From: Candidatus Dormiibacterota bacterium
Lineage (GTDB): Bacteria > Chloroflexota > Dormibacteria > Dormibacterales > Dormibacteraceae
DNA: 64,000 nucleotides
Reading direction: 5' to 3'
Assembly (NCBI GenBank): GCA_003139695.1
Contig: PLJM01000011.1
Coordinates: 62,001-126,000 of the forward strand
Below the pieces are notes generated by a model. That model did not search any database, was not told where the DNA came from, and saw only the letters and a program-made list of their open reading frames with translations. Of the stretch, positions 50,991 through 59,175 are shown piece by piece (positions within the stretch are counted from its first letter, which is position 1; each line of letters opens with the position of its first letter). The translations under genes and the position numbers were made by a program.

Positions 50991-53015
50991 CTAGCAGCTG
51001 TCGGCGCCCAGCAGCAGGGGTGCCGACGCTGCTGCGGCCGGAGTCGTCGACACGGCCACCAGGGCGGCGGACTTTGCCGCGGGCAGCGTGACAGTTTGGA
51101 ATCCGGGGTCGGCGCGGATGAACCCCCCCGAGGGTTTGAAGGATCTGCCCGGGAGAGACGTCGTCGCGCCGGTGCATCGGTCGAAGAACTTGAGGATGTA
51201 GCCGAGCGTGCCGCTCTGGGCGCTGGAGTACTTCATCTCCACGTCGACCCTGCAGGTGCTGTTCAGCTTGCAGGTCGTGTCGGGCAGAAAGACGACGCCC
51301 GTCACCGGCGGAGCCGAGGCTGGAGCGTAGGTCGGGACCGTTTGGAGCCCGCCAGGGTTCGTCGGAGTGGGCGTCGCCTTGGGCGTGGGCTTGGGACTCT
51401 TGCCCGGCGAGGGTGTATGGGTCACGACCCCGACGGTCGACCCTGGTCGCTTGAGGAGGTAGTAGCCGCCGCCCGCGACGAGGAGAAGCAGCAGGACGAC
51501 CCCGATGATCGCCGGGATCATCCAGTCCGGCCGGTCGCTGGGAATGCGTTCTGGCGGGCGAGTCGTCGACGGCCTTCGCGCCGGCGCTGATGGCGGCGCG
51601 ATGGGCGTCGCGGTCGCCGCGGCCACGACGAGGTCTGGCGCTACGTTCGGCGTCCAGGCCGGAGTCTCGAGCGCGCTCCAGGTTGGCTGCGCGGGGGCCG
51701 GAGCCGCGGGCGCCGGCGGCGTGGACGAGAAGCTGCTCGGGGCGATGGCCGGCAGCTCGTACTGCGGCGGCGGGGGTGCGACCGGGGGCGCGGGCACGGG
51801 GGGCGCCGCAGAGGCCGCGGGCGCCGCGGTCTCCCAGGTGGGAGGCGCCGGCACGTTGGTGCCGAAAGGGGAGGGCGGCGGGAGGTTGGTCGAGTAGGGC
51901 GATGGGGCCGGCTGCGCGGGCGCGGGTGGCGTTGAGGGCGGCGCGGGGGCAGGCGGCGACGTGGGCGGCGCGGGGGCCGGAGTCCCGGGGTTCGTTGGGA
52001 ATGGCGACGGCACGACCACCGGGAAGATCACCGGCACGACCGGCGGGATGGTCGAGGCGGGCGGAGGAGCCGCCGGCTCGGGCGCGGTCGAGGGCACTGG
52101 AGCCGCGGTCTGCCACGCCGATGGGCCGGCCGGGCCGGCGGGCTTGGGGTCGGGCAAGCGCGGCAGCGCGTCGTACGACACCGAGGTCGGCCGGGGGGTG
52201 TCTTCGGGCGGGGGGACGTACGAGCTCTGCGCCGGCGACACGGGCGCGGGCGCTGGGGCTTCTGCCTGCGGGAGGAACGGCGTGATCGGCGGCATCTCAC
52301 GGCCTCCGGCCCGAGTCGCCAGCTCTGCCTGTGCGGCCGCCATCCGGTCGGGGGCGAGCAGCGCCGCCGCCATCTCTCGAAGGGCGCCTTGCGCGCGATC
52401 GGCGGCGGGGCCCATGGCGCCGCTGGCCATCGATCGCATGGTCACGACGAGGCCTGGCGCGATGCTCGGAGGGGCCGGCGCGCCGGCAGGGTCGACGCCG
52501 AATGCGGCGCAGATCGCCATTCCGCTCGACCGCACGTCGGCCCTGAGGTCGCTTTGCGACGGGGCTCCGCGCACGGCGCCGGCCGGGTGACCCGCGAGGC
52601 GCACCTCGCCGTTGCCGTTGACCCGCACTGACGCGGCGCCGAACCCGCCCATCGCGATGCCGGCCTCATGAAGGGCGGCCACCCCGGACAGCAGTGAGGC
52701 GCCGAGCGCGGCGGCTGCGGGCGGCGTCAACGGCCCGCGCGACAGGATCGTGCCGAGGGGCACACCCTCATTCGGCTCGACGGCGACCCACAGGCCGTTG
52801 GGGTCGGTACCCCAGGCCAGCACGGGGGAGAGGGCCGGATGGCGGTGCTCGAACAGCCTCTGGATGCGAGGCACGGCTCCGGCCGCCTCCGCCGGAGGCA
52901 CGGGGATCTCATGGATGACCACGGATTTTCCGTTCTTCAGGACGGCCTTCCAGCCCTGGCCCACGCCAGGGTCGACAAGCTCGATCAGCCTCGGTTTGGG
53001 CTCACTCTCGGGCAT
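50991..53015 (-). CDS. Membrane-anchored pseudokinase with Pro/Ala-rich linker
   Basis: I start at ATG 53015 (MPESEPKPRLIELVD); an open frame to 53462 is antisense to ferredoxin. About 674 residues: a kinase-like fold to about residue 260, with ALHEAGIAMGGFGAASVRV in place of the H-x-D loop and VRLAGHPAG in place of DFG, so the catalytic and metal Asp are missing; then a Pro/Ala/Thr linker of about 250 residues, a membrane segment (MIPAIIGVVLLLLLVAGGGY) and an outer domain of about 130 residues ending LLLGADSC. Likely a scaffold or sensor. It is 12 bases upstream of the pepN frame. Confidence 0.8.
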   Translation of the reverse strand: MPESEPKPRLIELVDPGVGQGWKAVLKNGKSVVIHEIPVPPAEAAGAVPRIQRLFEHRHPALSPVLAWGTDPNGLWVAVEPNEGVPLGTILSRGPLTPPAAAALGASLLSGVAALHEAGIAMGGFGAASVRVNGNGEVRLAGHPAGAVRGAPSQSDLRADVRSSGMAICAAFGVDPAGAPAPPSIAPGLVVTMRSMASGAMGPAADRAQGALREMAAALLAPDRMAAAQAELATRAGGREMPPITPFLPQAEAPAPAPVSPAQSSYVPPPEDTPRPTSVSYDALPRLPDPKPAGPAGPSAWQTAAPVPSTAPEPAAPPPASTIPPVVPVIFPVVVPSPFPTNPGTPAPAPPTSPPAPAPPSTPPAPAQPAPSPYSTNLPPPSPFGTNVPAPPTWETAAPAASAAPPVPAPPVAPPPPQYELPAIAPSSFSSTPPAPAAPAPAQPTWSALETPAWTPNVAPDLVVAAATATPIAPPSAPARRPSTTRPPERIPSDRPDWMIPAIIGVVLLLLLVAGGGYYLLKRPGSTVGVVTHTPSPGKSPKPTPKATPTPTNPGGLQTVPTYAPASAPPVTGVVFLPDTTCKLNSTCRVDVEMKYSSAQSGTLGYILKFFDRCTGATTSLPGRSFKPSGGFIRADPGFQTVTLPAAKSAALVAVSTTPAAAASAPLLLGADSC

Positions 53016-53042
53016 ACGTGGGCCATGGTAACCTTGCCCGAC

Positions 53043-53285
53043 ATGGCATATGTGATCGTTCAGCCGTGCATCGACGTCAAAGACGCATCGTGCGTCGAGG
53101 TCTGTCCGGTGGATTGCATTCACACCGATGACGCTGCAACGATGTATTACATCGACCCCGACGAGTGCATCGACTGCGGTGCCTGCGTCGACCCCTGCCC
53201 CGTCGACGCGATTTTTCCCGAGGATGAGGTTCCCGCACAGTGGCGCGACTTCATCAAGATCAACGCCGACTATTTCAAGAAGTAG
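53043..53285 (+). CDS. fdxA: Seven-iron ferredoxin
   Basis: An 80-residue ferredoxin from ATG 53043. The first cluster motif is C-x7-C-x3-C-P (Cys 9, 17, 21), giving a [3Fe-4S] or variant cluster, and the second is CIDCGACVDPCP, giving a [4Fe-4S]. C-terminal extension (WRDFIKINADYFKK) is typical of FdxA. It diverges from the pseudokinase with 27 bases between, and is followed 12 bases later by the dehydrogenase gene. Confidence 0.94.
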   Translation: MAYVIVQPCIDVKDASCVEVCPVDCIHTDDAATMYYIDPDECIDCGACVDPCPVDAIFPEDEVPAQWRDFIKINADYFKK

Positions 53286-53297
53286 CCGCCGCGTAAA

Positions 53298-54389
53298 TTG
53301 ACTCGCCACGCGGTAACCCTCATCCCGGGGGATGGCGTCGGACCCGAGATCTGCGATGCCTCCGTGCGTGTCATCGAAGCCACCGGAGTCGCGATCGACT
53401 GGGACGTTCACCAGGCCGGTGAGAACGTCATCAAGGAGTACGGCACGCCGCTCCCGGACCACGTGCTGGCCTCCATCCGCAAGACCAAGGTCGCGCTGAA
53501 GGGCCCGATCTCGACCCCCATCGGCAGCGGCTTTCGCAGCGTCAACGTCGCGCTGCGCCAGGCGCTCGACCTGTACGCGCTGGTGCGCCCGGTCAAGGCT
53601 TACAAGGGCGCGCGCAACCTGCGCGACGACCTCGACTTCGTGATCGTGCGCGAGAACACGGAGGACATTTACGCCGGCATCGAGTTCGAGCTCGGCACGC
53701 CCGACTGCGACAGGTTGATCAAGGAGATCTCGGCGCTGACCAAGAAGCCGATCCGGCCGGACAGCGGGCTCTCCATCAAGCCGATATCAGTGAGCGGCTC
53801 GGAGCGCATCGTGGAGTTCGCCTTCGACTACGCGCGCAAGAACGGGCGGCGCAAGGTGACCGCGGTACACAAGGCGAACATCATGAAACATACCGACGGC
53901 CTGTTCCTCGCGGTTGCCCGCAGGGTGGCCGCGAAAAATCCCGACATCGAGTTCGACGATCGCATCGTCGACAACATGTGCATGCAGCTGGTGCTGCGCC
54001 CGAAGGAATACGACGTCCTGTGCTGCATAAACCTTTACGGCGACATCATTTCGGACCTCGGCGCCGGGATGATCGGAGGCTTGGGGCTGGCGCCGGGCGC
54101 GAACATCGGCACCAAGGAGGCGGTGTTCGAGGCCACGCATGGAAGCGCGCCGAAGTACGCGGGCCAGAACAAGGTGAACCCGATGGCGGTGATGCTTTCC
54201 GGCGTGCTGATGCTGCGGCACCTCGAGGAGGTGGCGGCGGCCGATGCGCTCGAAGGCGCCATCGCCGCGGTGATCGCCGACGGCCGGAACGTCACGTATG
54301 ACTTGAAGGAGCGCCGCGACGATACCTCGTCTGTGGGCACGAGCCAGGTGGCCGATGCCGTGATCGCGCAACTGAAAGCAGGGGCTTGA
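53298..54389 (+). CDS. Isocitrate/isopropylmalate dehydrogenase family, probably NAD-dependent isocitrate dehydrogenase
   Basis: A 363-residue beta-decarboxylating dehydrogenase from TTG 53298. LIPGDGVGPEI, VIVRENTEDIYAG with the phosphorylatable-site region, VHKANIMKHTDGL, INLYGDIISDLGAGMIGGLG (metal Asp) and EATHGSAPKYAGQNKVNPM are seen. The ENTEDIYAG form favours isocitrate over isopropylmalate. It follows ferredoxin by 12 bases. Its stop overlaps the next start (TTGA). Confidence 0.9.
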   Translation: MTRHAVTLIPGDGVGPEICDASVRVIEATGVAIDWDVHQAGENVIKEYGTPLPDHVLASIRKTKVALKGPISTPIGSGFRSVNVALRQALDLYALVRPVKAYKGARNLRDDLDFVIVRENTEDIYAGIEFELGTPDCDRLIKEISALTKKPIRPDSGLSIKPISVSGSERIVEFAFDYARKNGRRKVTAVHKANIMKHTDGLFLAVARRVAAKNPDIEFDDRIVDNMCMQLVLRPKEYDVLCCINLYGDIISDLGAGMIGGLGLAPGANIGTKEAVFEATHGSAPKYAGQNKVNPMAVMLSGVLMLRHLEEVAAADALEGAIAAVIADGRNVTYDLKERRDDTSSVGTSQVADAVIAQLKAGA

Positions 54390-54706
54390 GAGCCCTCAGC
54401 CCAGACGTCGTGCGGCTGCGGCGCCTTTGGGATGAGCACATCCACAAACCCTTTCCCGCCGGCACCGGTGCCGACCCTCGCGTGCAGGAGGTGGCGCTGT
54501 ACTCGTCGTGGCTGGGAAGCATGGTGGAGGCGGCGCTGCGCCGAGGTACCGTGGACGCCGAGCACGCCAAGATGCTGAAGGTGCGCCGAGCCGAGGGCAA
54601 CCAGGGCCTGTTCCGCGCGAGCGGGGAGCTGGGCGAGCCGGTGCGCTCCTACGTGGCGCGGCTCATCTCGATCGAGGACATCCTGTCGGGGTTGCCGGTC
54701 AAGTGA
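54386..54706 (+). CDS. Small conserved-looking protein of unknown function
   Basis: A 106-residue mostly helical, charged protein: ALSPDVVRLRRLWDEHIHKP, SSWLGSMVEAALRRGTVDAE and LISIEDILSGLPVK. It is coupled on both sides, TTG start overlapping the isocitrate dehydrogenase stop and its own stop overlapping the CapA-like start (GTGA). No signal or membrane segment. No family recognised. Confidence 0.7.
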   Translation: MRALSPDVVRLRRLWDEHIHKPFPAGTGADPRVQEVALYSSWLGSMVEAALRRGTVDAEHAKMLKVRRAEGNQGLFRASGELGEPVRSYVARLISIEDILSGLPVK

Positions 54707-55929
54707 GACGCCGCGCCGCTCTGATCTTTGTGCTTTTCCTGGCCGGCGCGTGCAACTCGGCAGGCCCGCCGCTTGCGGTGTCACCTACCGTGGCTCCTGC
54801 CTCCGACGTGGTGGCGGCGCCTGATGCAGGCGACCAGCCCTCGTTCGCCGAGCGCACCGGGCAGCCGCCGGCGCTGAGCCTGCAGGAGCTGTTTCACCCC
54901 ACGTACGTCGTGCCGGTGAACCCCGACGAGATCCGGACCCTGCTGGTGACGGGGGATGTCATGCCCGGGCGTGCTGTGAACTATTACCAGACCATGCGCC
55001 ATGACTACCTCTGGCCGTTCCGGGCGACGGCGGCCTACACGAAGAACGCCGACATCACCTACATCAACCTCGAGGCGCCCTTGTTCGCCGGTTGTCCGGT
55101 GAGCCCGGCGGCGAGCGTCACGTTTTGCGGCGATGCGCGGAGCGTGAACGGCCTCACGTACATGGGCGCCGACGTGGTCAACCTCGCGAACAACCATCTG
55201 AACAACTACGGCGCGGCAGGGATAACAGCGACGGATCAGCTGCTCCGCCAGCACGGCATGCAGACGTCCGGCCTGGGTCCGGTGGCCGTGATCAACGTCC
55301 GCGGGCTCAAGTTTGGCTTCATCGGGTTCAACGGCGTCGGCGTGGCGATCGACAGGACAGCACTCAAAGCAGGCATCGCACGCGCGCGCCAGCTCGCGGA
55401 CGTGGTGGTGGTGCAGTTTCACTGGGGCAAGGAGTACGAGCGGCAGCCCATGACGGACCCTAACGTGCCCACGCCCGACGATCCGGTGACCATCGCGCAC
55501 CTCGCGATCGATTGGGGGGCGGACATCGTGATCGGCAACCATCCGCACTGGTATCAGGGGATCGAGGTCTATCACGGCAAGCTCATCACCTATGCCCACG
55601 GGAACTTCGTGTTCGACCAGATGTGGTCGGAGCAGACGAGGGAGGGCGTGATCGGCACCTACACGTTCTATGGGACCAAGCTCGTGGCGGCGAGCTGGAG
55701 GGCGGTGCGGATCTACGACTACGGGCAGCCGGAGTTCATGAACGCGAAGGACAACGCGATCGCGCTCACGACGATGGAGGCGGCGAGCGATCAGCTGGCG
55801 AAGCGCCTGAAAGAACCAACGACGTTCCCAATCCCGGCGTTGCCAAAAGCGCCGGTGTGCGCCCCACTGCACGCACCACCGCCTTACGGAGTGGGGGGGA
55901 GCAGCGTCGGCGAATGCGCCCCCGCCTAA
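54703..55929 (+). CDS. CapA-like lipoprotein (poly-gamma-glutamate synthesis / metallophosphatase family)
   Basis: A 408-residue protein from GTG 54703 (GTGA overlap). Lipobox LFLAGAC, then a Pro/Ala-rich linker, then the CapA/YwtB metallophosphatase-like domain: LLVTGDVMPGRAVN, YINLEAPLF, NLANNHLNNYGAAG, VQFHWGKEYE and VIGNHPHWYQGIEVYHGKLI (metal-ligand His residues). In Bacillus the family takes part in poly-gamma-glutamate export; here it may act on other extracellular polymers. Last gene of the coupled run starting at ferredoxin. Confidence 0.88.
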   Translation: MRRRAALIFVLFLAGACNSAGPPLAVSPTVAPASDVVAAPDAGDQPSFAERTGQPPALSLQELFHPTYVVPVNPDEIRTLLVTGDVMPGRAVNYYQTMRHDYLWPFRATAAYTKNADITYINLEAPLFAGCPVSPAASVTFCGDARSVNGLTYMGADVVNLANNHLNNYGAAGITATDQLLRQHGMQTSGLGPVAVINVRGLKFGFIGFNGVGVAIDRTALKAGIARARQLADVVVVQFHWGKEYERQPMTDPNVPTPDDPVTIAHLAIDWGADIVIGNHPHWYQGIEVYHGKLITYAHGNFVFDQMWSEQTREGVIGTYTFYGTKLVAASWRAVRIYDYGQPEFMNAKDNAIALTTMEAASDQLAKRLKEPTTFPIPALPKAPVCAPLHAPPPYGVGGSSVGECAPA

Positions 55930-56010
55930 GCGGGGAAGTCGATGGGAACCAGCCATTCGGGCACATTTGGTCGACTCCTAGCGAATTTTGGGTGCAAAAG
56001 TGCCCTTTTG

Positions 56011-56050
56011 GTCGGGTCCGGGTCGGTCCGGGGCGGTCCGGGGCGGAAGG
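56011..56050 (+). repeat. Short 10-bp tandem repeats between convergent genes
   Basis: Four ten-base units: GTCGGGTCCG, GGTCGGTCCG, GGGCGGTCCG and GGGCGGAAGG. They lie between the CapA-like gene and the end of the ABC permease gene. Just before them the sequence shows two diverged copies of a TTTGGTCG motif. Confidence 0.6.
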
Positions 56051-56875
56051 TCAGCGCGAGGTGCGGCTATACCGGCACACGCAGAAGGGAGCGACGATCG
56101 CGACGATCACGATTGCCAGTCCGATGGTCGTGACGACCGGGTGATCCAGCGACCACACGCCTGATGGTGGCGGGCCGATGCTGTTGCCAAAGAGCTGACG
56201 GCCGGCGGTCACCAAGGCCGACATTGGATTCCAGTTGGCGAACACCCTGAGCCACGCGGGCATGTTCGCGGGGTCGACGAAGACATTGGAGATGAAGCCC
56301 AAGAGGAACGTGGGAATGCCCATGATCACATCAGCCGCCTGCGAGGACTGTGCCAAGAGCCCAACCAGGATCCCGAGCCAGATCGCCGCGAAGCCAAAGA
56401 GCTCATAGAGTCCGAATGCAAGGGCGGCGTTGCCGAGGCCACCGGTCGGGCGCCAGCCGACGGCCAGGGCGCACAGGATCATCACGACCATCGCTGGAAT
56501 TCCCAGGAGCAGGGCGGACACGGCGCGGCCGATCACGATCGCCGAGCGTCCTATCGGCAAGGTCTTGAAGCGGTCGATGACGCCCTCGCTCATGTCGGTG
56601 GCGATGCCGACGGCGACGCTGTTCGAGCCGAAAAGGATGGCTTGGGCGAAAAGGCCCGGCATCAGATAGGAGCGATAGTTCCCGCCCGGGATCTTGATCG
56701 AGCCGCCGAAGACATAGCCGAAGAGGACCACGAATATGATCGGGATCAGGATGCTGCCGAAGATCACGTCCGGCTGCCGCATCCCTCGCCTCAAGTAACG
56801 GCTGGTCGCGGTGTAGGCGTCAACCACGCTCCAGGGGAGCCAGCTCGCCGCCGGCGCGACAGCCTGCTGTCTCAT
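56051..56875 (-). CDS. ABC-2 type transporter permease
   Basis: A 274-residue membrane protein with six membrane segments. RQPDVIFGSILIPIIFVVLF, then GVIDRFKTLPIGRSAIVIGR and VIMGIPTFLLGFISNVFVDP with the P-x-x-M-P-A turn, are the hallmarks of DrrB/ABC-2 drug or lipid exporters. Its ATG overlaps the ATPase stop by four bases (ATGA). Substrate unknown. Confidence 0.92.
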   Translation of the reverse strand: MRQQAVAPAASWLPWSVVDAYTATSRYLRRGMRQPDVIFGSILIPIIFVVLFGYVFGGSIKIPGGNYRSYLMPGLFAQAILFGSNSVAVGIATDMSEGVIDRFKTLPIGRSAIVIGRAVSALLLGIPAMVVMILCALAVGWRPTGGLGNAALAFGLYELFGFAAIWLGILVGLLAQSSQAADVIMGIPTFLLGFISNVFVDPANMPAWLRVFANWNPMSALVTAGRQLFGNSIGPPPSGVWSLDHPVVTTIGLAIVIVAIVAPFCVCRYSRTSR

Positions 56876-57840
56876 CCGTCTTTCCCGGTGGCGGGAGCTG
56901 TCATGCCGGCCTCGTCGGAGTGGCCGGTGACGGTGCTGAACACCTCATCCAGGCTCGGGTGCTCGAGGCCGACCTCATAGATGGGCAGACCCATGCGCTC
57001 GAGCTGCGTGACCACCGCGCTCAGGGTGGCCAGGCCGTTGGAGGCGGGCGTGCGGACCGACAATCCGTGGATTTCGGCCTGATCGCCGAGCAGCCCCCGA
57101 ACCCGCTCCAGGGCGGCGGCGTCCAGGTCCGGAAGCGTGACCACAACATGTGGCCGCCCGATCGACGCCTTGAGCTGCTCGGGTGTGCCCTGGGCCACGA
57201 CCAGACCGCGGTCGATGACGACGATGGTATCGGCCAGCTGATCGGCCTCGTCCAGATATTGCGTCGTCAGCAGCACCGTGGTGCCGCGCGCGACCAGGCC
57301 GCGAAGGGCTGTCCACATCTCACGGCGGCTGATCGGATCCAACCCGGTGGTGGGCTCATCGAGAAAGAGCACCTCAGGCTCTGCGATCAGGCTGGCGGCC
57401 AGGTCGAGACGCCGTCTCATGCCGCCGGAGTACTTCTTCACCAGCCGGTCCTTGGCGTCAACGAGGTCGAACTCGCGGAGCAACTCGTCTGCGCGTCGGC
57501 GCGAGGTCGCCGCTCCCAAATGGCAGAAGCGGCCGATGATCTCAAGGTTCTCATGCCCGGTCAAGAGCTCGTCCATGGTTGCGGTCTGACCGGTGACTCC
57601 GATCCGAGCTCGTACCTTATCCGCTTGGCTGAAGACGTCGAATCCAGCGACCTGGGCTCGGCCGCTGTCGGCGGAGAGCAGGGTGGTGAGGATGCGGACG
57701 GCGGTGGTCTTGCCGGCGCCGTTGCGGCCAAGGAGTGCGCAGACGCTGCCGGAACGGACCTCAAAGCTGACGTCCACGAGCGCATGGGTTTGGCCGAACG
57801 AACGGGCGAGACGTTCTACTGAGATCGCGGCCGAGGTCAT
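56872..57840 (-). CDS. ABC transporter ATP-binding protein (DrrA-like)
   Basis: A 322-residue ATPase, ATG 57840 preferred; ATG/GTG at 57873 adds eleven residues. Walker A GRNGAGKTTAV, signature YSGGMRRRLDLAASL, Walker B VLFLDEPTTGLD and the H-loop region are intact. The C-terminal 80 residues form the extra domain common in DrrA/daunorubicin-type ATPases (GLEHPSLDEVFSTVTGH). Pairs with the permease that follows. Confidence 0.93.
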   Translation of the reverse strand: MTSAAISVERLARSFGQTHALVDVSFEVRSGSVCALLGRNGAGKTTAVRILTTLLSADSGRAQVAGFDVFSQADKVRARIGVTGQTATMDELLTGHENLEIIGRFCHLGAATSRRRADELLREFDLVDAKDRLVKKYSGGMRRRLDLAASLIAEPEVLFLDEPTTGLDPISRREMWTALRGLVARGTTVLLTTQYLDEADQLADTIVVIDRGLVVAQGTPEQLKASIGRPHVVVTLPDLDAAALERVRGLLGDQAEIHGLSVRTPASNGLATLSAVVTQLERMGLPIYEVGLEHPSLDEVFSTVTGHSDEAGMTAPATGKDG

Positions 57841-58112
57841 TGCAATGGAGTTTCGCAGGTCACTGGGAGACACCGCCTGTCAAGAAAAGAAACTGATTGA
57901 GACCAGGATGACCTTCCTATTGTTCTGTCGCTGAATCGGCTACCAATTACCCTCCCACACGGGCGTGGTGGGCCGGCAATCCCGGTTCCGTCCGGTCGAC
58001 TCGAACGATCTGGCGAGAGGATGCTGGCCTAGGCGCCACCCGTTCCGGCGGGCCGTGCTGATCCACGCGCCACGCCCGGCGGCCCACCCCATTGAGCGAG
58101 GGGGTAGTCCGT

Positions 58113-58523
58113 CTATTGCGAGCTTGAGCTGAGGCGAGCCTCTTTGACAGTCGGCTGGAAGAGTTCAACCGGATTGCCGGAGGGATCGTCGAGGAGAATC
58201 TGTTTGCCGCCAACGCCCGTGACGATGTCGTTGCGGAAATGAGCCCCTTCCTTTCGGAGTCTATCAACGGTGGCAGCAAGATCAGTGACCTCGATTGCGA
58301 ACCGGTTCCAACCTCCAGGCTCGGGCTTGGTGCCGTCGGCCATCGACTGGCCCCCGCCGCCAGCTAGATTCGGGGCGCTGAGCACAAGCCGCAGGTCGCC
58401 CCTCGAGAGCATGGCGAATGGTGGGGCTGGGTGCATCTCGAGTTTGAAGTCGAGGTGCTTCGTATAGAAGGTGATGGCAGCGTCGACATCATTCACGATG
58501 TATCGGACCTGGACTTTGGCCAT
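58113..58523 (-). CDS. VOC-superfamily (glyoxalase-like) protein
   Basis: A 136-residue protein with the beta-alpha-beta-beta-beta repeats of the vicinal oxygen chelate fold: VRYIVNDVDAAITFYTKHLD, LRLVLSAPN, RFAIEVTDLAATVDRLRKEG and ILLDDPSGNPVELFQP. The C-terminal Glu in VELF is a usual metal ligand. Could be a dioxygenase, lyase or resistance protein. 272 bases separate it from the ABC genes; nothing convincing lies there. Confidence 0.9.
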   Translation of the reverse strand: MAKVQVRYIVNDVDAAITFYTKHLDFKLEMHPAPPFAMLSRGDLRLVLSAPNLAGGGGQSMADGTKPEPGGWNRFAIEVTDLAATVDRLRKEGAHFRNDIVTGVGGKQILLDDPSGNPVELFQPTVKEARLSSSSQ

Positions 58524-58667
58524 TTCCGTAATTCTCCTCGTCCGGCCGCTAAGGCGTCACACCTCAGCGCGACGAGCCGGGCAGTAGATTCATCATCCAG
58601 CCCTTGGGCCAGCGGATGACCTTGCATGATTGACGCGAGGTCGCCGTTCGCCCGTATTGCGGCGATC
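58493..58667 (-). pseudogene. Possible 3' remnant of an unrecognised minus-strand gene
   Basis: The frame reads IAAIRANGDLASIMQGHPLA and then GLDDESTARLVALRCDALAA before its stop at 58493, with natural amino acid content. It ends inside the VOC gene start and loses this character at about 58668, precisely where the aldo-keto reductase fragment begins on the other strand. I read it as the 3' part of a gene cut by the same event. Confidence 0.3.
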
Positions 58668-58963
58668 ACGCCTTCGGGGTACCGTACTTCCCTCTCGGCT
58701 CGGCTTTCGCGGGAGTGGCGAAAGTGACCGAACACCCTGCCGTGCTGGCTGCCGCCGGGGCGCAGGGAGCCACACCCGCCCAGGTCGGCCTGGCCTGGCT
58801 CCTGGCCCACGACCCGCACATCCTGCTGATCCCCGGCACCTCGAGCCTGGAGCACCTGGACGAGAACGTGGCCACCGCCGACGTTCGCCTCGACGCCGCC
58901 ACGATGGCGGTTCTGATGGTCCTCGCCGGCGGCGGGCGGCCTGCGCTGACGAAGCCGGCGTAG
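58667..58963 (+). pseudogene. Aldo-keto reductase, 3' fragment
   Basis: Frame HAFGVPYFPLGSAFAGVAKV, then LAAAGAQGATPAQVGLAWLL, HILLIPGTSSLEHLDENVAT, matching the last third of aldo-keto reductases (the IPGTSS motif binds the NADPH phosphate region). About 180 N-terminal residues, including the catalytic Tyr, are absent, so the gene is non-functional. The stop TAG lies within the half tRNA-Thr at 58954, so the two are joined without spacer. Confidence 0.75.
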
Positions 58964-59005
58964 CTCAATTGGCAGAGCAGCTGTTTTGTAAACAGGTGAC
59001 CTGTC
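58954..59005 (+). pseudogene. Half tRNA-Thr (TGT), 3' part lost
   Basis: GCCGGCGTAGCTCAATTGGC and AGAGCAGCTGTTTTGTAAAC match the 5' half of tRNA-Thr with a TGT anticodon: acceptor strand, D-arm and anticodon loop TTTGTAA. After ACAGG there is no T-arm (no GGTTCGA), no CGCCGGC to close the acceptor stem and no CCA. It cannot make a normal tRNA. Confidence 0.7.
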
Positions 59006-59131
59006 TATGAGATCGAAATCGGCCTAGAAGGGCCTTATGACCGACTGTTTAAAACAACTGAACAGCCCTTTATTCTGCACGGTTAAGGAGACCGCGAGAT
59101 TGCGGCGAAAGGCGCGAAGCGCGTGCCGTGA

Positions 59132-59151
59132 GGGAGGGCACGTGCCCTCCC
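59132..59151. terminator. Perfect palindrome downstream of acs
   Basis: GGGAGGGCAC and GTGCCCTCCC form a ten-base perfect palindrome about 25 bases after the acs stop. No T-run, and a hairpin with zero loop would need to open a few pairs. It may still end acs transcription. The rest of 59006-59175 shows no gene. Confidence 0.4.
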
Positions 59152-59175
59152 CCTTGGTGGTTGTTTTGGCGCCGC

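Noticed and set aside
50562-51590. 342-codon plus-strand frame across the pepN 5' region and pseudokinase 3' end
   Set aside because: Spans two minus-strand genes and has no domain pattern; considered shadow.
53016-53462. N-terminal extension of the pseudokinase
   Set aside because: Antisense to ferredoxin and the dehydrogenase start; ATG 53015 fits and leaves a normal divergent spacer.
53787-54371. 194-codon minus-strand frame inside the isocitrate-type dehydrogenase gene
   Set aside because: His/Arg/Val-rich shadow of a clearly coding plus strand.
54781-55956. 391-codon minus-strand open frame opposite the CapA-like gene
   Set aside because: His/Arg/Val-rich shadow; the plus strand carries a full CapA domain and lipobox.
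58493-58855. Full 120-codon minus-strand frame across the aldo-keto reductase fragment
   Set aside because: The upstream part is antisense to the clear reductase fragment; only the last 58 codons look natural and are listed as a possible remnant.
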